Notes: generated from the sequence alone by a model not told the origin. Shown: positions 26,237-33,218, numbered from the stretch's first letter. The stretch is 38,957 nt of DNA from Winogradskyella sp. (GCF_016744625.1 NZ_JADGDZ010000005.1:55138-94094), one strand, 5' to 3'. Numbers and translations: made by a program.

Positions 26237-27112
26237 ATGAAATCCCATTTCCAGTTTTCTAACAAACAGCGAAGTGGGATTTTTTTATTGGTATTAGTTA
26301 TAATTGTAGCACAATGTATTTATTTGTTTACGGGCTTTTCAAATAATGAGATTCCAGTAAATCAAGATGAATTAGATACATTTAGAAATGAAATAGATTC
26401 ACTGCGATTAGTTGAGATTGAAAATAGTAAACCGAAAATTTATCCTTTCAATCCAAATTATATTACAGATTATAAAGGCTATACTTTAGGAATGACCAAT
26501 GAAGAAATTGACCGACTTCATCAATTTAGAACAGATAATAAATGGGTGAATTCCGCAAGAGAGTTTCAACAGGTTACTAAAGTTTCAGATTCATTATTAG
26601 CTCTAATATCTCCTTATTTTAAATTTCCAGACTGGGTTACAAATCCAAAGCCTAAAGTAAATAGCTACAATAATTCATACTCAAATTCTAATACACCAAA
26701 GACATTTGCTCAAAAAATAGATTTAAACAAAGCAATAGCTAGTCAATTACAAAAAGTTTATGGTGTTGGAGAAAAACTTTCAATGCGAATCATTGAATAT
26801 AGAAATAAATATAAAGGTGGTTTTATTTCAGATGTTCAAATTTCTGAAGTTTGGGGCTTGTCTTCAGAAGTCATTGAACGCATAAAAAATGACTTCACAG
26901 TTAAAACTCCCAGAACAATTACTAAGTTTAATTTGAATACTGCAACTAGAGACGAATTAGTGACTATTCAATATATAGACTACGAAGTTGCTAATAATAT
27001 TATTGAAGAGCGAACCTTAAGAGATGGCTTTAAATCTTTAGAAGAATTAACAAAAGTTGAAGATTTTCCAATTAAAAAAATCGAGATAATTAAGTTATAT
27101 TTGCACCTATAA
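26237..27112 (+). CDS. ComEA-like helix-hairpin-helix protein with an N-terminal membrane anchor
   Basis: A 291-residue protein. A short basic N-terminus is followed by one membrane helix (GIFLLVLVIIVAQCIYLFTGF, about residues 13-33), leaving the rest in the periplasm. Three HhH-type units follow: TDYKGYTLGMTNEEIDRLHQFRTDN (about 75-105), KIDLNKAIASQLQKVYGVGEKLSMRIIEYR (about 158-190) and FNLNTATRDELVTIQYIDYEVANNIIEER (about 230-260). HhH folds bind the DNA backbone; in ComEA they bind DNA for natural transformation. This protein is longer than ComEA and typical of flavobacteria. It may help DNA uptake or bind other ligands. It sits between the symporter and an acyl-CoA dehydrogenase without functional link. 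Confidence 0.8.
   Translation: MKSHFQFSNKQRSGIFLLVLVIIVAQCIYLFTGFSNNEIPVNQDELDTFRNEIDSLRLVEIENSKPKIYPFNPNYITDYKGYTLGMTNEEIDRLHQFRTDNKWVNSAREFQQVTKVSDSLLALISPYFKFPDWVTNPKPKVNSYNNSYSNSNTPKTFAQKIDLNKAIASQLQKVYGVGEKLSMRIIEYRNKYKGGFISDVQISEVWGLSSEVIERIKNDFTVKTPRTITKFNLNTATRDELVTIQYIDYEVANNIIEERTLRDGFKSLEELTKVEDFPIKKIEIIKLYLHL
27096..27103 (+). promoter_or_regulatory. -7 promoter box for the acyl-CoA dehydrogenase
   Basis: TATATTTG is an exact TAnnTTTG match inside the last codons of the HhH gene, ending 22 bp before the ATG at 27126. It suggests the dehydrogenase has its own start site despite the 13-bp gene gap. No clear -33 TTG. Confidence 0.5.
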
Positions 27113-27125
27113 CAAATAACAATAC

Positions 27126-28292
27126 ATGTCTGATTTATATTTCACAGAAGAGCATAATTTATTTAGAGAAAGTCTTAGGGATTTTCTACAAAAGGAAGTA
27201 GTGCCACATATCGAAAAATGGGAGGAAACTGGAAATATTGAACGCTTCATTTGGAAAAAATTTGGTGATATGGGTTATTTTGGTCTTGCTTATCCTGAAA
27301 AATACGGAGGGCTCGATTTAGATTTATTTTATACGGTTATATTTTTAGAGGAATTACAGCGTATAAATTCTGGCGGTTTTGCTGCTGCAATGTGGGCACA
27401 TGCTTATTTAGCAATGACGCATCTTAATAAAGAAGGTGATGAAGCAATTAAAGAAAAATATTTAGCAGGTAGTATATCTGGAGATCAAATAGGTTGTTTG
27501 TGTATAACGGAGCCATTTGGTGGAAGTGATGTTGCAGGTATGAGAACTACAGCTGTTAAAAAAGGAGATATTTATGTAATAAATGGTTCAAAAACATTTA
27601 TTACAAATGGAGTGTATAGCGACTATTTGATTGTTGCTGCTAAAACAAATCCCGAACTTGGTAATAAAGGAATTAGCATATTTGTTATGGATAGAGATAC
27701 ACCTGGTATTTCTGCTACAAAGCTAGATAAGTTAGGTTGGAGAGCTTCAGATACTGGTGAAATTGCATTTGATAATGTTGAGATTCCTGCGTCTAATTTA
27801 ATGGGAGAAGAAAATCAAGGCTTTCCATATATAATGCAGCATTTCTCATTAGAGCGATTGATTATGGCTGTAAATTCTCATGCAAGAGCAGAATACGCAT
27901 TAGAATATGCTAAACAATACATGTCAGAAAGAACAGCTTTCGGAAGAACTATTGATAAGTTTCAGGCTTTAAGACACACGTATGCTGATTGTGAAACGCA
28001 AATGGAAATTTGTAAGCAATTTAACTACTACGTAGCAAAACGTTTAGATATGGGAGATTATGTCGTAAAAGAAGCTACAATGTCTAAATTACAGTCTACA
28101 AAAATGGCAGATAATGTTATCTATCAATGCCTTCAATTTTTAGGAGGTTATGGTTTTATGGAAGAATATCCATTAGCACGTATGGCAAGAGATAGCCGTT
28201 TAGGACCAATAGGTGGTGGAACTTCAGAGATACTCAAAGAAATCATTGCAAAGATGGTAATTGATGACAAGGACTACAAGCCTGTAACATAA
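27126..28292 (+). CDS. Acyl-CoA dehydrogenase, long-chain/isovaleryl type
   Basis: A 388-residue FAD enzyme that would make trans-2-enoyl-CoA from acyl-CoA, passing electrons to ETF. FAD- and substrate-binding blocks include ITEPFGGSDVAGMRT (about 127-141), VINGSKTFITNG (151-162) and WRASDTGEIAFDNVEIP (205-221). Glu243 in HFSLERLIM is where the catalytic base lies in long-chain and isovaleryl enzymes. The C-terminal PIGGGTSEILKE has Gly where medium-chain enzymes have the base Glu, which supports the first class. QFLGGYGFMEEYPLARMARDSR follows the family well. Chain-length preference cannot be told. A 250-bp gap follows; its only gene-like content is the 24-residue ORF. Confidence 0.9.
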   Translation: MSDLYFTEEHNLFRESLRDFLQKEVVPHIEKWEETGNIERFIWKKFGDMGYFGLAYPEKYGGLDLDLFYTVIFLEELQRINSGGFAAAMWAHAYLAMTHLNKEGDEAIKEKYLAGSISGDQIGCLCITEPFGGSDVAGMRTTAVKKGDIYVINGSKTFITNGVYSDYLIVAAKTNPELGNKGISIFVMDRDTPGISATKLDKLGWRASDTGEIAFDNVEIPASNLMGEENQGFPYIMQHFSLERLIMAVNSHARAEYALEYAKQYMSERTAFGRTIDKFQALRHTYADCETQMEICKQFNYYVAKRLDMGDYVVKEATMSKLQSTKMADNVIYQCLQFLGGYGFMEEYPLARMARDSRLGPIGGGTSEILKEIIAKMVIDDKDYKPVT

Positions 28293-28466
28293 CTTGTAAA
28301 AGATCTTCATTTCGCTCATATAAGAATATTCTTTTTTTTCAATGTGAAAAAACCATAACTATTTGGTCGTAAGTATATTAATGTTGTTAATATTTTGTTT
28401 AATTTTAATTTTATTTTGTTTTTTTAATGCTTTCTTTCAGATAAATAAATCTCAAAATTATTTATC

Positions 28467-28541
28467 ATGAAAACAATCAAAGAGACAAAAAGATTAGCAG
28501 CTGTTTTGGTAGGTAATATTATTAGCTGGTTAACAAAATGA
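28467..28541 (+). CDS. Candidate 24-residue small ORF ahead of the barrel/lipoprotein operon
   Basis: ATG at 28467 to TGA at 28539-28541 encodes a 24-residue peptide that starts MKTIKETKRL and ends AAVLVGNIISWLTK. The first nine residues are polar and basic, the rest hydrophobic with a Trp, so a membrane-associated helix is possible. One base separates its stop from the start of the barrel gene, which is the spacing of a coupled leader or a real operon member. The upstream DNA (28293-28466) is very AT-rich and holds no other gene. I know no homologue. It could equally be a chance ORF. Confidence 0.4.
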   Translation: MKTIKETKRLAAVLVGNIISWLTK

Positions 28542-28542
28542 T

Positions 28543-29166
28543 ATGAAAAACTGTCTAATTACATTTTTATTCATATTTTCAACTTCATCAATTTTTGCAC
28601 AAGATGATTATAAAGAGTCGGGTAAGAAAGGAAATTGGATTATAACCAATCAATTTGGTATAGCGACTTTAGAAGCTGAGGATTTTTTTAAAGTGAGGGC
28701 ATCTGTATTTGAAGGAGCTTTTAGTAGAGAGTTTTTTTTAAATGAAAAATTTTCAATAGTAACTGGTCTTGAGTTTTTAAGAGTAAAGGCAGATTTTCAA
28801 GATTTAGATAATAAGCAACAACATATTTCTAATAATCACATTAATCTTCCGTTATCAGTAAAATTTTATAATAATAAATCTGATAAAATAGCTCTATTTG
28901 CTGAAGTAGGATTATATGGTTCTTACCTTTATGAATCAAAAGTTGAAAATATATTTGAGAATGAAACTCAAAAGCAAAAAAAGCTAGGGTTTAATTTCGG
29001 ACAACATTTTATTGCAGGCTTAAGATTTAAATTAGATAAGAAATATAGTGCTAGTTTAGGGTTCAAATATAAGTCTGATTTCTCAAGTAGCTATAGTGAT
29101 TCAAAGCAACAATTTGAGTTAACTGAATATTATGCAGTTCAGTTGGGTTTATATTTAGTGCTCTAG
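28543..29166 (+). CDS. Outer-membrane beta-barrel protein (PorT/OmpW-like size class)
   Basis: A 207-residue protein with a signal peptide (CLITFLFIFSTSSIFAQ, residues 4-20). The mature part of about 187 residues shows eight or so amphipathic strands: NWIITNQFGIATLEA, FKVRASVFEGAFSREFF, FSIVTGLEFLRVKADF, INLPLSVKFYNN, IALFAEVGLYGSYLYES, FGQHFIAGLRFKL, YSASLGFKYKSDF and YYAVQLGLYLVL, ending in a hydrophobic residue as barrels do. This suits an eight-stranded outer-membrane barrel of the type often annotated as PorT family. It lies between a 24-residue ORF (1 bp before) and a lipoprotein gene (0 bp after), so all three are cotranscribed. Role unknown. Confidence 0.75.
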   Translation: MKNCLITFLFIFSTSSIFAQDDYKESGKKGNWIITNQFGIATLEAEDFFKVRASVFEGAFSREFFLNEKFSIVTGLEFLRVKADFQDLDNKQQHISNNHINLPLSVKFYNNKSDKIALFAEVGLYGSYLYESKVENIFENETQKQKKLGFNFGQHFIAGLRFKLDKKYSASLGFKYKSDFSSSYSDSKQQFELTEYYAVQLGLYLVL

Positions 29167-29817
29167 GTGTTGAATTTGTGTTTGAGATTGACATATGTTA
29201 ATCTAGTTGCGATTCTTTTTTTTGGCTGCAGTAACGAGTATAAAAGGCAAGTAGTCAATCTAGGTTTAAATAAAGAAAAAGCATATCTAATATTTAGAGG
29301 AACCAATACAAAAGAAGGTTTTTTTGCAAGAGAATTTAATATTAAGGATACCTTAAGCTCTCATGTTGGCTTTACACTTTTTGATTCATCAAGGTGGAAT
29401 GTGTTTCATGTATTAGAGAATAAAAATTCTACCACAGATTATAATGTTGAAATTCTAGATGGATTTTTGAATAAAGAAAAAAACAAAGTATTTTACTATA
29501 GTCTATGGGAAATTGAAAGCTTAAAATTAGAAGAGATTGATTCTTTGCGCAAAATTATCAAGAGATATAAGTCAAAGAAGATTACTTTCGATAAAAACTT
29601 TTCTCATAAAGATTCAACTAAATTAGATTGCTCTGAATTTATATGCGAAGCACTGAATAAAATTAATTCAGATAAATTTAATTTCGAATTTCACAAAAGA
29701 GAACTTAAAGGTATTTATAAAACCTATTTCAAAAAAGACACTTTAGAGTATTATCCTGTTGATATGTTTCAAAGTAACGCCAATTTTAAATTTTTTTTTG
29801 AGTGGAATAATCAGTAA
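29167..29817 (+). CDS. Lipoprotein with YiiX-like permuted NlpC/P60 signature
   Basis: A 216-residue protein starting at a GTG immediately after the barrel stop; there is no usable ATG. The leader LRLTYVNLVAILFFGC ends in a lipobox-like FFGC with Cys21. Two motifs suggest a circularly permuted papain-type fold (YiiX/YebB-like): SSHVGFTLFD with His66 early, and LDCSEFICEALNK with Cys155 late, the reverse of normal NlpC/P60 order. Such enzymes cleave peptide or amide bonds in the envelope or act on lipids. A third polar residue is not identified. Its partner is presumably the barrel protein encoded just before it. Overall similarity is low, so the call is tentative. Confidence 0.55.
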   Translation: MLNLCLRLTYVNLVAILFFGCSNEYKRQVVNLGLNKEKAYLIFRGTNTKEGFFAREFNIKDTLSSHVGFTLFDSSRWNVFHVLENKNSTTDYNVEILDGFLNKEKNKVFYYSLWEIESLKLEEIDSLRKIIKRYKSKKITFDKNFSHKDSTKLDCSEFICEALNKINSDKFNFEFHKRELKGIYKTYFKKDTLEYYPVDMFQSNANFKFFFEWNNQ

Positions 29818-29955
29818 ATGGACTTTCAAAACAAATAATTATTTTGCAATTCATATGTTGATATTATGAGTTGTTGCATTTTTTGTTCTATGCTCAATTA
29901 TAACTTATTACAAATAGTTATATTTAATGAGTTTATTAGCTGCCAAAAAAGACAC

Positions 29956-30846
29956 ATGAGCCTAAAAGCATTTTCAGAATATTTATTGTTAGAAAAGAAA
30001 TATTCTAAGCACACTGTTGTGGCTTATATAAGAGATGCAGAAACATTTCAAGAATTTCTAAATGAGCATCATAATTTAATTGATATAGCTCAAGTAGGAT
30101 ATTCAGAAATTAGGCAATGGATTGTAGAGTTGGTTAATAGTGGTATATCTAATAGAACGATTAATAGAAAAGTATCTTCCTTAAATAGCTACTACAAATT
30201 TTTATTAAAAACTCAGTATATAGATGTTAACCCTCTAAAACAGCATAAAGCATTAAAAGTTGGTAAGAAGGTACAATTGCCCTTTTCAGAACAAGAACTT
30301 AAAACCGTACTCGAAAACGCGATAGAAGTCAATGATTTTGAAAGCGCAAGAAATCATTTAATAATAGAGATGTTTTATGCAACAGGCATTAGACGTATAG
30401 AATTAGTTAATTTGAAACTATTAGACATTGATTTTGGTAATAGACAATTAAAAGTATTAGGAAAGCGTAATAAAGAGCGTTACATTCCTTTAATAGAAAC
30501 CTTGTCCAATTCCATAAAGACATATCTAGAATATCGAAGCCAATTGCCAATAATAGAAGATAAGGAGATGTTATTTTTAACTAAAAAAGGTCTTAAAATT
30601 TACGAAATGCTTGTTTACAGAGTAATAAATAAGTATTTTAGTGAAGCATCTTCAAAGGCAAAATGTAGTCCACATGTATTAAGGCACTCATTTGCGACAC
30701 ACTTATTAAATCAAGGTGCAGATTTAAATGCAGTAAAAGAACTTCTAGGACATACCAGTTTAGCAGCCACTCAAGTTTATACTCACAATAGTATAGCCGA
30801 GTTAAAAAAAGTATATGCCAAATCACATCCCAGAAATCTTCGTTAA
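29956..30846 (+). CDS. Tyrosine recombinase, XerC/XerD type
   Basis: A 296-residue site-specific recombinase. The frame is open from 29866, but the ATG at 29956 begins the conserved core-binding domain (SLKAFSEYLLLEKKYSKHTVVAYIRD) and gives the normal Xer length. Catalytic residues are all present: Arg146 (TGIRRIEL), Lys170 (GKRNKERYIPL), His240 and Arg243 (SPHVLRHSFATHLL), His266 (LLGHTSLA) and nucleophile Tyr275 (VYTH). It probably resolves chromosome dimers at dif with a partner recombinase. No attachment site, transposase or phage gene is near, and it lies next to hpf in a housekeeping cluster, so it is not read as a mobile-element integrase. Confidence 0.9.
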   Translation: MSLKAFSEYLLLEKKYSKHTVVAYIRDAETFQEFLNEHHNLIDIAQVGYSEIRQWIVELVNSGISNRTINRKVSSLNSYYKFLLKTQYIDVNPLKQHKALKVGKKVQLPFSEQELKTVLENAIEVNDFESARNHLIIEMFYATGIRRIELVNLKLLDIDFGNRQLKVLGKRNKERYIPLIETLSNSIKTYLEYRSQLPIIEDKEMLFLTKKGLKIYEMLVYRVINKYFSEASSKAKCSPHVLRHSFATHLLNQGADLNAVKELLGHTSLAATQVYTHNSIAELKKVYAKSHPRNLR

Positions 30847-30871
30847 GTTTTATGCTTAACAACAATTAATC

Positions 30872-30898
30872 TGTGTTAAACGAATCTCGTTTAACACA
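30872..30898. promoter_or_regulatory. Perfect hairpin between the recombinase and hpf
   Basis: TGTGTTAAACGA (30872-30883), loop ATC, TCGTTTAACACA (30887-30898): 12 bp perfect. No T-run follows, so it is a poor intrinsic terminator; GTTTAAC recurs at 30902-30908, which would fit a protein-binding operator or a leader structure for hpf. Confidence 0.5.
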
Positions 30899-30922
30899 CA
30901 TGTTTAACTTAAAAGGAAGTAT

Positions 30923-31225
30923 ATGAAAGTAAACACACAATCCGTAAATTTTAATGCAGATAGTACGCTAATTGATTTTATTCAGAAGCGTATGGATAAA
31001 CTAGATATGTTTTATGATAAAATAATACAATCCGATGTATATTTAAAAGTAGAAAACACAAGCGGTAAAGAAAATAAAATTTTTGAAGCTAAGGTAAGTG
31101 TGCCTGGTGATAGTTTTGTAGTGAAAAAGCAATGTAAAAGCTTTGAAGAAGGCGCAGATATAGCTATTGCATCACTAGAAAGACAAATCAAAAAAAGAAA
31201 AGAAAAATTAAGAGCCAGAACTTGA
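30923..31225 (+). CDS. hpf: Ribosome hibernation-promoting factor (short HPF/RaiA-type)
   Basis: A 100-residue protein of the HPF/YfiA family that binds the small ribosomal subunit in stationary phase and blocks translation. The usual beta-alpha-beta-beta-beta-alpha order is visible: VNTQSVNFNAD strand, TLIDFIQKRMDKLDMFYDKI helix, QSDVYLKVENT and NKIFEAKVSVPGD strands, DSFVVKKQCKSFEEGADIAIASLERQIKKRKEKLRAR helix with the basic tail. There is no long-form C-terminal dimerisation domain. It lies after a recombinase and before the tRNA-tuf cluster, the order usual in Bacteroidota. A 12-bp hairpin upstream could control it, and a terminator downstream separates it from the tRNAs. Confidence 0.92.
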   Translation: MKVNTQSVNFNADSTLIDFIQKRMDKLDMFYDKIIQSDVYLKVENTSGKENKIFEAKVSVPGDSFVVKKQCKSFEEGADIAIASLERQIKKRKEKLRART

Positions 31226-31247
31226 TTAAAATTTTTTCAAAAATGTT

Positions 31248-31276
31248 TTGAATAATTAAATAAAACACTACATTTG
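31248..31276 (+). promoter_or_regulatory. Promoter of the tRNA-tuf operon
   Basis: TTG at 31248-31250, 18 bp spacer, then TACATTTG at 31269-31276 matches the flavobacterial consensus TTG-N17-23-TAnnTTTG in both boxes. Transcription should begin near 31281, inside the left arm of the hairpin at 31278-31299. Confidence 0.7.
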
Positions 31277-31277
31277 C

Positions 31278-31304
31278 AGTCCGTTAGAAATAGCGGACTT
31301 TTTT
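31278..31304 (+). terminator. Intrinsic terminator after hpf, overlapping the tRNA promoter
   Basis: AGTCCGTT (31278-31285), loop AGAAAT, AGCGGACT (31292-31299; one T-G pair) and then TTTTT give a GC-rich hairpin with a T-run. It would stop read-through from hpf. A transcript from the promoter at 31248-31276 would start within its left arm and would not form the full hairpin. Confidence 0.75.
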
Positions 31305-31339
31305 ATGGTCAGTTTTTGACGTTAGAAAAGTAAGAAAAA

Positions 31340-31413
31340 GCCGATGTAGCTCAGCTGGCTAGAGCAGCTGATTTGTAATCAGCAGGTCGTGGGTTCGAGT
31401 CCCTCCATCGGCT
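31340..31413 (+). tRNA. tRNA-Thr (anticodon TGT)
   Basis: A 74-base cloverleaf: acceptor arms GCCGATG and CATCGGC, discriminator T, anticodon stem GCTGA/TCAGC with loop TTTGTAA, anticodon TGT, and T-arm GTGGGTTCGAGTCCC. CCA is not encoded. First tRNA of the Thr-Tyr-Gly-Thr-tuf run. Confidence 0.96.
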
Positions 31414-31460
31414 CTTTAAAAGTTTGATTTTTGCTTGAAATCCAGCTTTTTGAAAAATTT

Positions 31461-31484
31461 GAAATATTGAAATATTGAAATATT
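31461..31484 (+). repeat. Three tandem copies of GAAATATT
   Basis: Three perfect 8-bp units upstream of tRNA-Tyr, preceded by TTT and followed by GAAAATTG. A single related TTTGAAATATTGAAAA is found before tRNA-Gly at about 31693-31708, so the motif may be a remnant of local duplication between the tRNAs. Confidence 0.7.
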
Positions 31485-31491
31485 GAAAATT

Positions 31492-31573
31492 GGGGAGATA
31501 CTCAAGCGGCCAACGAGGACAGACTGTAAATCTGTTGGTTTCACCTTCGCAGGTTCGAATCCTGCTCTCCCCA
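31492..31573 (+). tRNA. tRNA-Tyr (anticodon GTA)
   Basis: An 82-base class II tRNA with long variable arm. Acceptor GGGGAGA/TCTCCCC, discriminator A, anticodon stem ACAGA/TCTGT with loop CTGTAAA, anticodon GTA, T-arm GCAGGTTCGAATCCTGC. No CCA encoded. Confidence 0.96.
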
Positions 31574-31597
31574 CAATTTTTTTTAATAAAGAGTTGT

Positions 31598-31613
31598 CAA
31601 AAGTTAACTTTTG
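31598..31613. repeat. Perfect 16-bp palindrome between tRNA-Tyr and tRNA-Gly
   Basis: CAAAAGTTAACTTTTG is identical to its reverse complement. Its two-fold symmetry without loop is better suited to a dimeric protein than to an RNA hairpin, but chance in AT-rich DNA cannot be excluded. Confidence 0.5.
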
Positions 31614-31712
31614 TAAAACTAAGTTTGAAAATTATATGGATTGGGTTTCCGATCCAGGATTACTAAGCAAAGCGAAGTAGTTCAATGATGAATTTGAAAT
31701 ATTGAAAACCAT

Positions 31713-31732
31713 TAATTAAGGAGACTTAATTA
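31713..31732. other. Hairpin just upstream of tRNA-Gly
   Basis: TAATTAAG (31713-31720), loop GAGA of the GNRA class, CTTAATTA (31725-31732). The stem ends 5 bases before the tRNA and could mark a processing site in the polycistronic tRNA transcript. Confidence 0.4.
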
Positions 31733-31737
31733 TAAAT

Positions 31738-31810
31738 GCGAGAGTAGCTCAGTTGGTAGAGCGTCAGCCTTCCAAGCTGAATGTCGCCGGTTCGAACCCG
31801 GTCTCTCGCT
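31738..31810 (+). tRNA. tRNA-Gly (anticodon TCC)
   Basis: A 73-base cloverleaf: acceptor GCGAGAG/CTCTCGC, discriminator T, anticodon stem TCAGC/GCTGA with loop CTTCCAA, anticodon TCC, T-arm GCCGGTTCGAACCCGGT. No CCA encoded. Confidence 0.96.
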
Positions 31811-31816
31811 CTAAAA

Positions 31817-31837
31817 GTTCCTGCGAAGGCAGGAGTC
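31817..31837. repeat. Dispersed repeat TTCCTGCGAAGGCAGGAGTCT
   Basis: CCTGC (31819-31823) and GCAGG (31828-31832) pair around GAAG. The same frame, weaker, is at 7840-7860. It is inserted between tRNA-Gly and tRNA-Thr inside the operon. From memory this is a very frequent flavobacterial intergenic repeat. Confidence 0.55.
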
Positions 31838-31870
31838 TCATTCTTAGGAGTGAGAGTATAAACACTTTAC

Positions 31871-31942
31871 GCCGGTGTAGCTCAGGGGTAGAGCGTTTCC
31901 TTGGTAAGGAAGAGGTCACGAGTTCAAATCTCGTCATTGGCT
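31871..31942 (+). tRNA. tRNA-Thr (anticodon GGT)
   Basis: A 72-base cloverleaf: acceptor GCCGGTG/CATTGGC with two G-U pairs, discriminator T, anticodon stem TTTCC/GGAAG with loop TTGGTAA, anticodon GGT, T-arm CACGAGTTCAAATCTCGT. No CCA encoded. A T-run follows, then tuf 67 bp downstream. Confidence 0.95.
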
Positions 31943-32009
31943 CTTTTTTCTAAGTAGTTTAGAATTAACAATTGAACACTAATAATAAATAAGATTAAAT
32001 AAATTAAAC

Positions 32010-33197
32010 ATGGCAAAGGCAACTTTCGATCGTTCAAAACCACACTTAAACATTGGTACTATTGGACACGTAGATCACGGTAAAACAACTTTAACTGCTG
32101 CTATTACTAAAGTATTAGCTGATGCAGGTTTATCTGAGGCAAAAGATTTCGATCAAATCGATAACGCACCAGAAGAAAAAGAAAGAGGTATAACAATTAA
32201 TACTTCACACGTAGAATATGCAACGGCTAATCGTCATTACGCTCACGTTGACTGTCCTGGTCACGCGGATTACGTAAAGAATATGGTTACTGGTGCTGCT
32301 CAAATGGATGGTGCTATCTTAGTTGTTGCGGCAACAGATGGTCCAATGCCACAAACACGTGAGCATATCCTTTTAGGGCGTCAGGTAGGTATTCCTAGTA
32401 TGGTTGTATTCATGAATAAAGTGGATATGGTTGATGATGAAGAGTTACTTGAATTAGTAGAGATGGAAATCAGAGATTTATTATCTTTTTATGAGTATGA
32501 TGGTGATAATGGTCCTGTGATTGCTGGTTCTGCTTTAGGTGCCTTAAATGGTGAGCAAAAATGGGTTGATACAGTGATGGAATTAATGGCAGCTGTTGAT
32601 AGCTGGATTAAAGAGCCTGTACGTGAGGTTGATAAAGATTTTTTAATGCCAATTGAAGATGTATTTTCAATTACTGGTCGTGGAACTGTAGCAACAGGTC
32701 GTATCGAAACTGGTATTGCTAATACTGGTGATCCTGTTGAGATTATCGGTATGGGTGCTGAGAAATTAACGTCTACTATTACAGGTATTGAGATGTTCCG
32801 TCAAATTTTGGATAGAGGTGAAGCTGGTGATAATGCTGGTATCTTATTAAGAGGTATTGAGAAGTCTCAAATCTCTAGAGGTATGGTAATTACTAAGCCA
32901 GGTTCTGTGACACCACACGCTAAATTTAAAGCTGAGGTTTACGTTCTTAAAAAAGAAGAAGGTGGGCGTCATACACCATTCCATAACAACTACCGTCCTC
33001 AGTTTTACGTACGTACAACTGATGTAACTGGAAACATTGCGCTTCCATCTGGTGTTGAAATGGTAATGCCTGGTGATAACTTAACAATTACTGTTGAGTT
33101 GATTCAGCCAATTGCAATGAACGTAGGTTTACGTTTTGCTATCCGTGAAGGTGGTAGAACAGTTGGTGCTGGTCAGGTTACAGAAATTTTAGACTAA
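32010..33197 (+). CDS. tuf: Translation elongation factor Tu
   Basis: EF-Tu brings aminoacyl-tRNA to the ribosome as a GTP complex. The 395-residue protein has all GTPase motifs: P-loop GHVDHGKT (19-26), switch region [18 protein letters not shown] (81-85), NKVD (136-139) and SALG near residue 173; domains II and III follow with [13 protein letters not shown] and [24 protein letters not shown]. The upstream neighbours are four tRNA genes in the order of the E. coli thrU-tyrU-glyT-thrT-tufB operon, and it is probably transcribed with them. A long hairpin at 33219-33254 lies between it and tRNA-Trp. Codon choice is strongly biased, as expected for a very highly expressed gene. Confidence 0.98.
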   Translation: MAKATFDRSKPHLNIGTIGHVDHGKTTLTAAITKVLADAGLSEAKDFDQIDNAPEEKERGITINTSHVEYATANRHYAHVDCPGHADYVKNMVTGAAQMDGAILVVAATDGPMPQTREHILLGRQVGIPSMVVFMNKVDMVDDEELLELVEMEIRDLLSFYEYDGDNGPVIAGSALGALNGEQKWVDTVMELMAAVDSWIKEPVREVDKDFLMPIEDVFSITGRGTVATGRIETGIANTGDPVEIIGMGAEKLTSTITGIEMFRQILDRGEAGDNAGILLRGIEKSQISRGMVITKPGSVTPHAKFKAEVYVLKKEEGGRHTPFHNNYRPQFYVRTTDVTGNIALPSGVEMVMPGDNLTITVELIQPIAMNVGLRFAIREGGRTVGAGQVTEILD

Positions 33198-33218
33198 ACA
33201 AAATATAGTTAAATAATT

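Noticed and set aside
28322-28339. Palindrome AAGAATATTCTT followed by T-run as terminator of the acyl-CoA dehydrogenase
   Set aside because: With a loop, only 4 A/T-rich pairs remain, which is too weak to support.
29866-29955. Upstream extension of the tyrosine recombinase
   Set aside because: The extra 30 residues are Cys-rich and unlike Xer proteins; the conserved domain begins at 29956.
29956-30846. Recombinase as a sign of an integrated mobile element
   Set aside because: All neighbours are housekeeping genes and no attachment repeats, transposase or cargo are visible.
31483-31680. Open frame over tRNA-Tyr
   Set aside because: It is a translation of the tRNA and spacer; no protein-like composition and the RNA gene explains the sequence.
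31340-31942. tRNA array as a mobile-element integration hotspot
   Set aside because: All four tRNAs are intact and no partial tRNA 3'-end copy is present in the window.
31753-31953. Open frame over tRNA-Gly and tRNA-Thr(GGT)
   Set aside because: Same reason; two clear cloverleafs occupy it.
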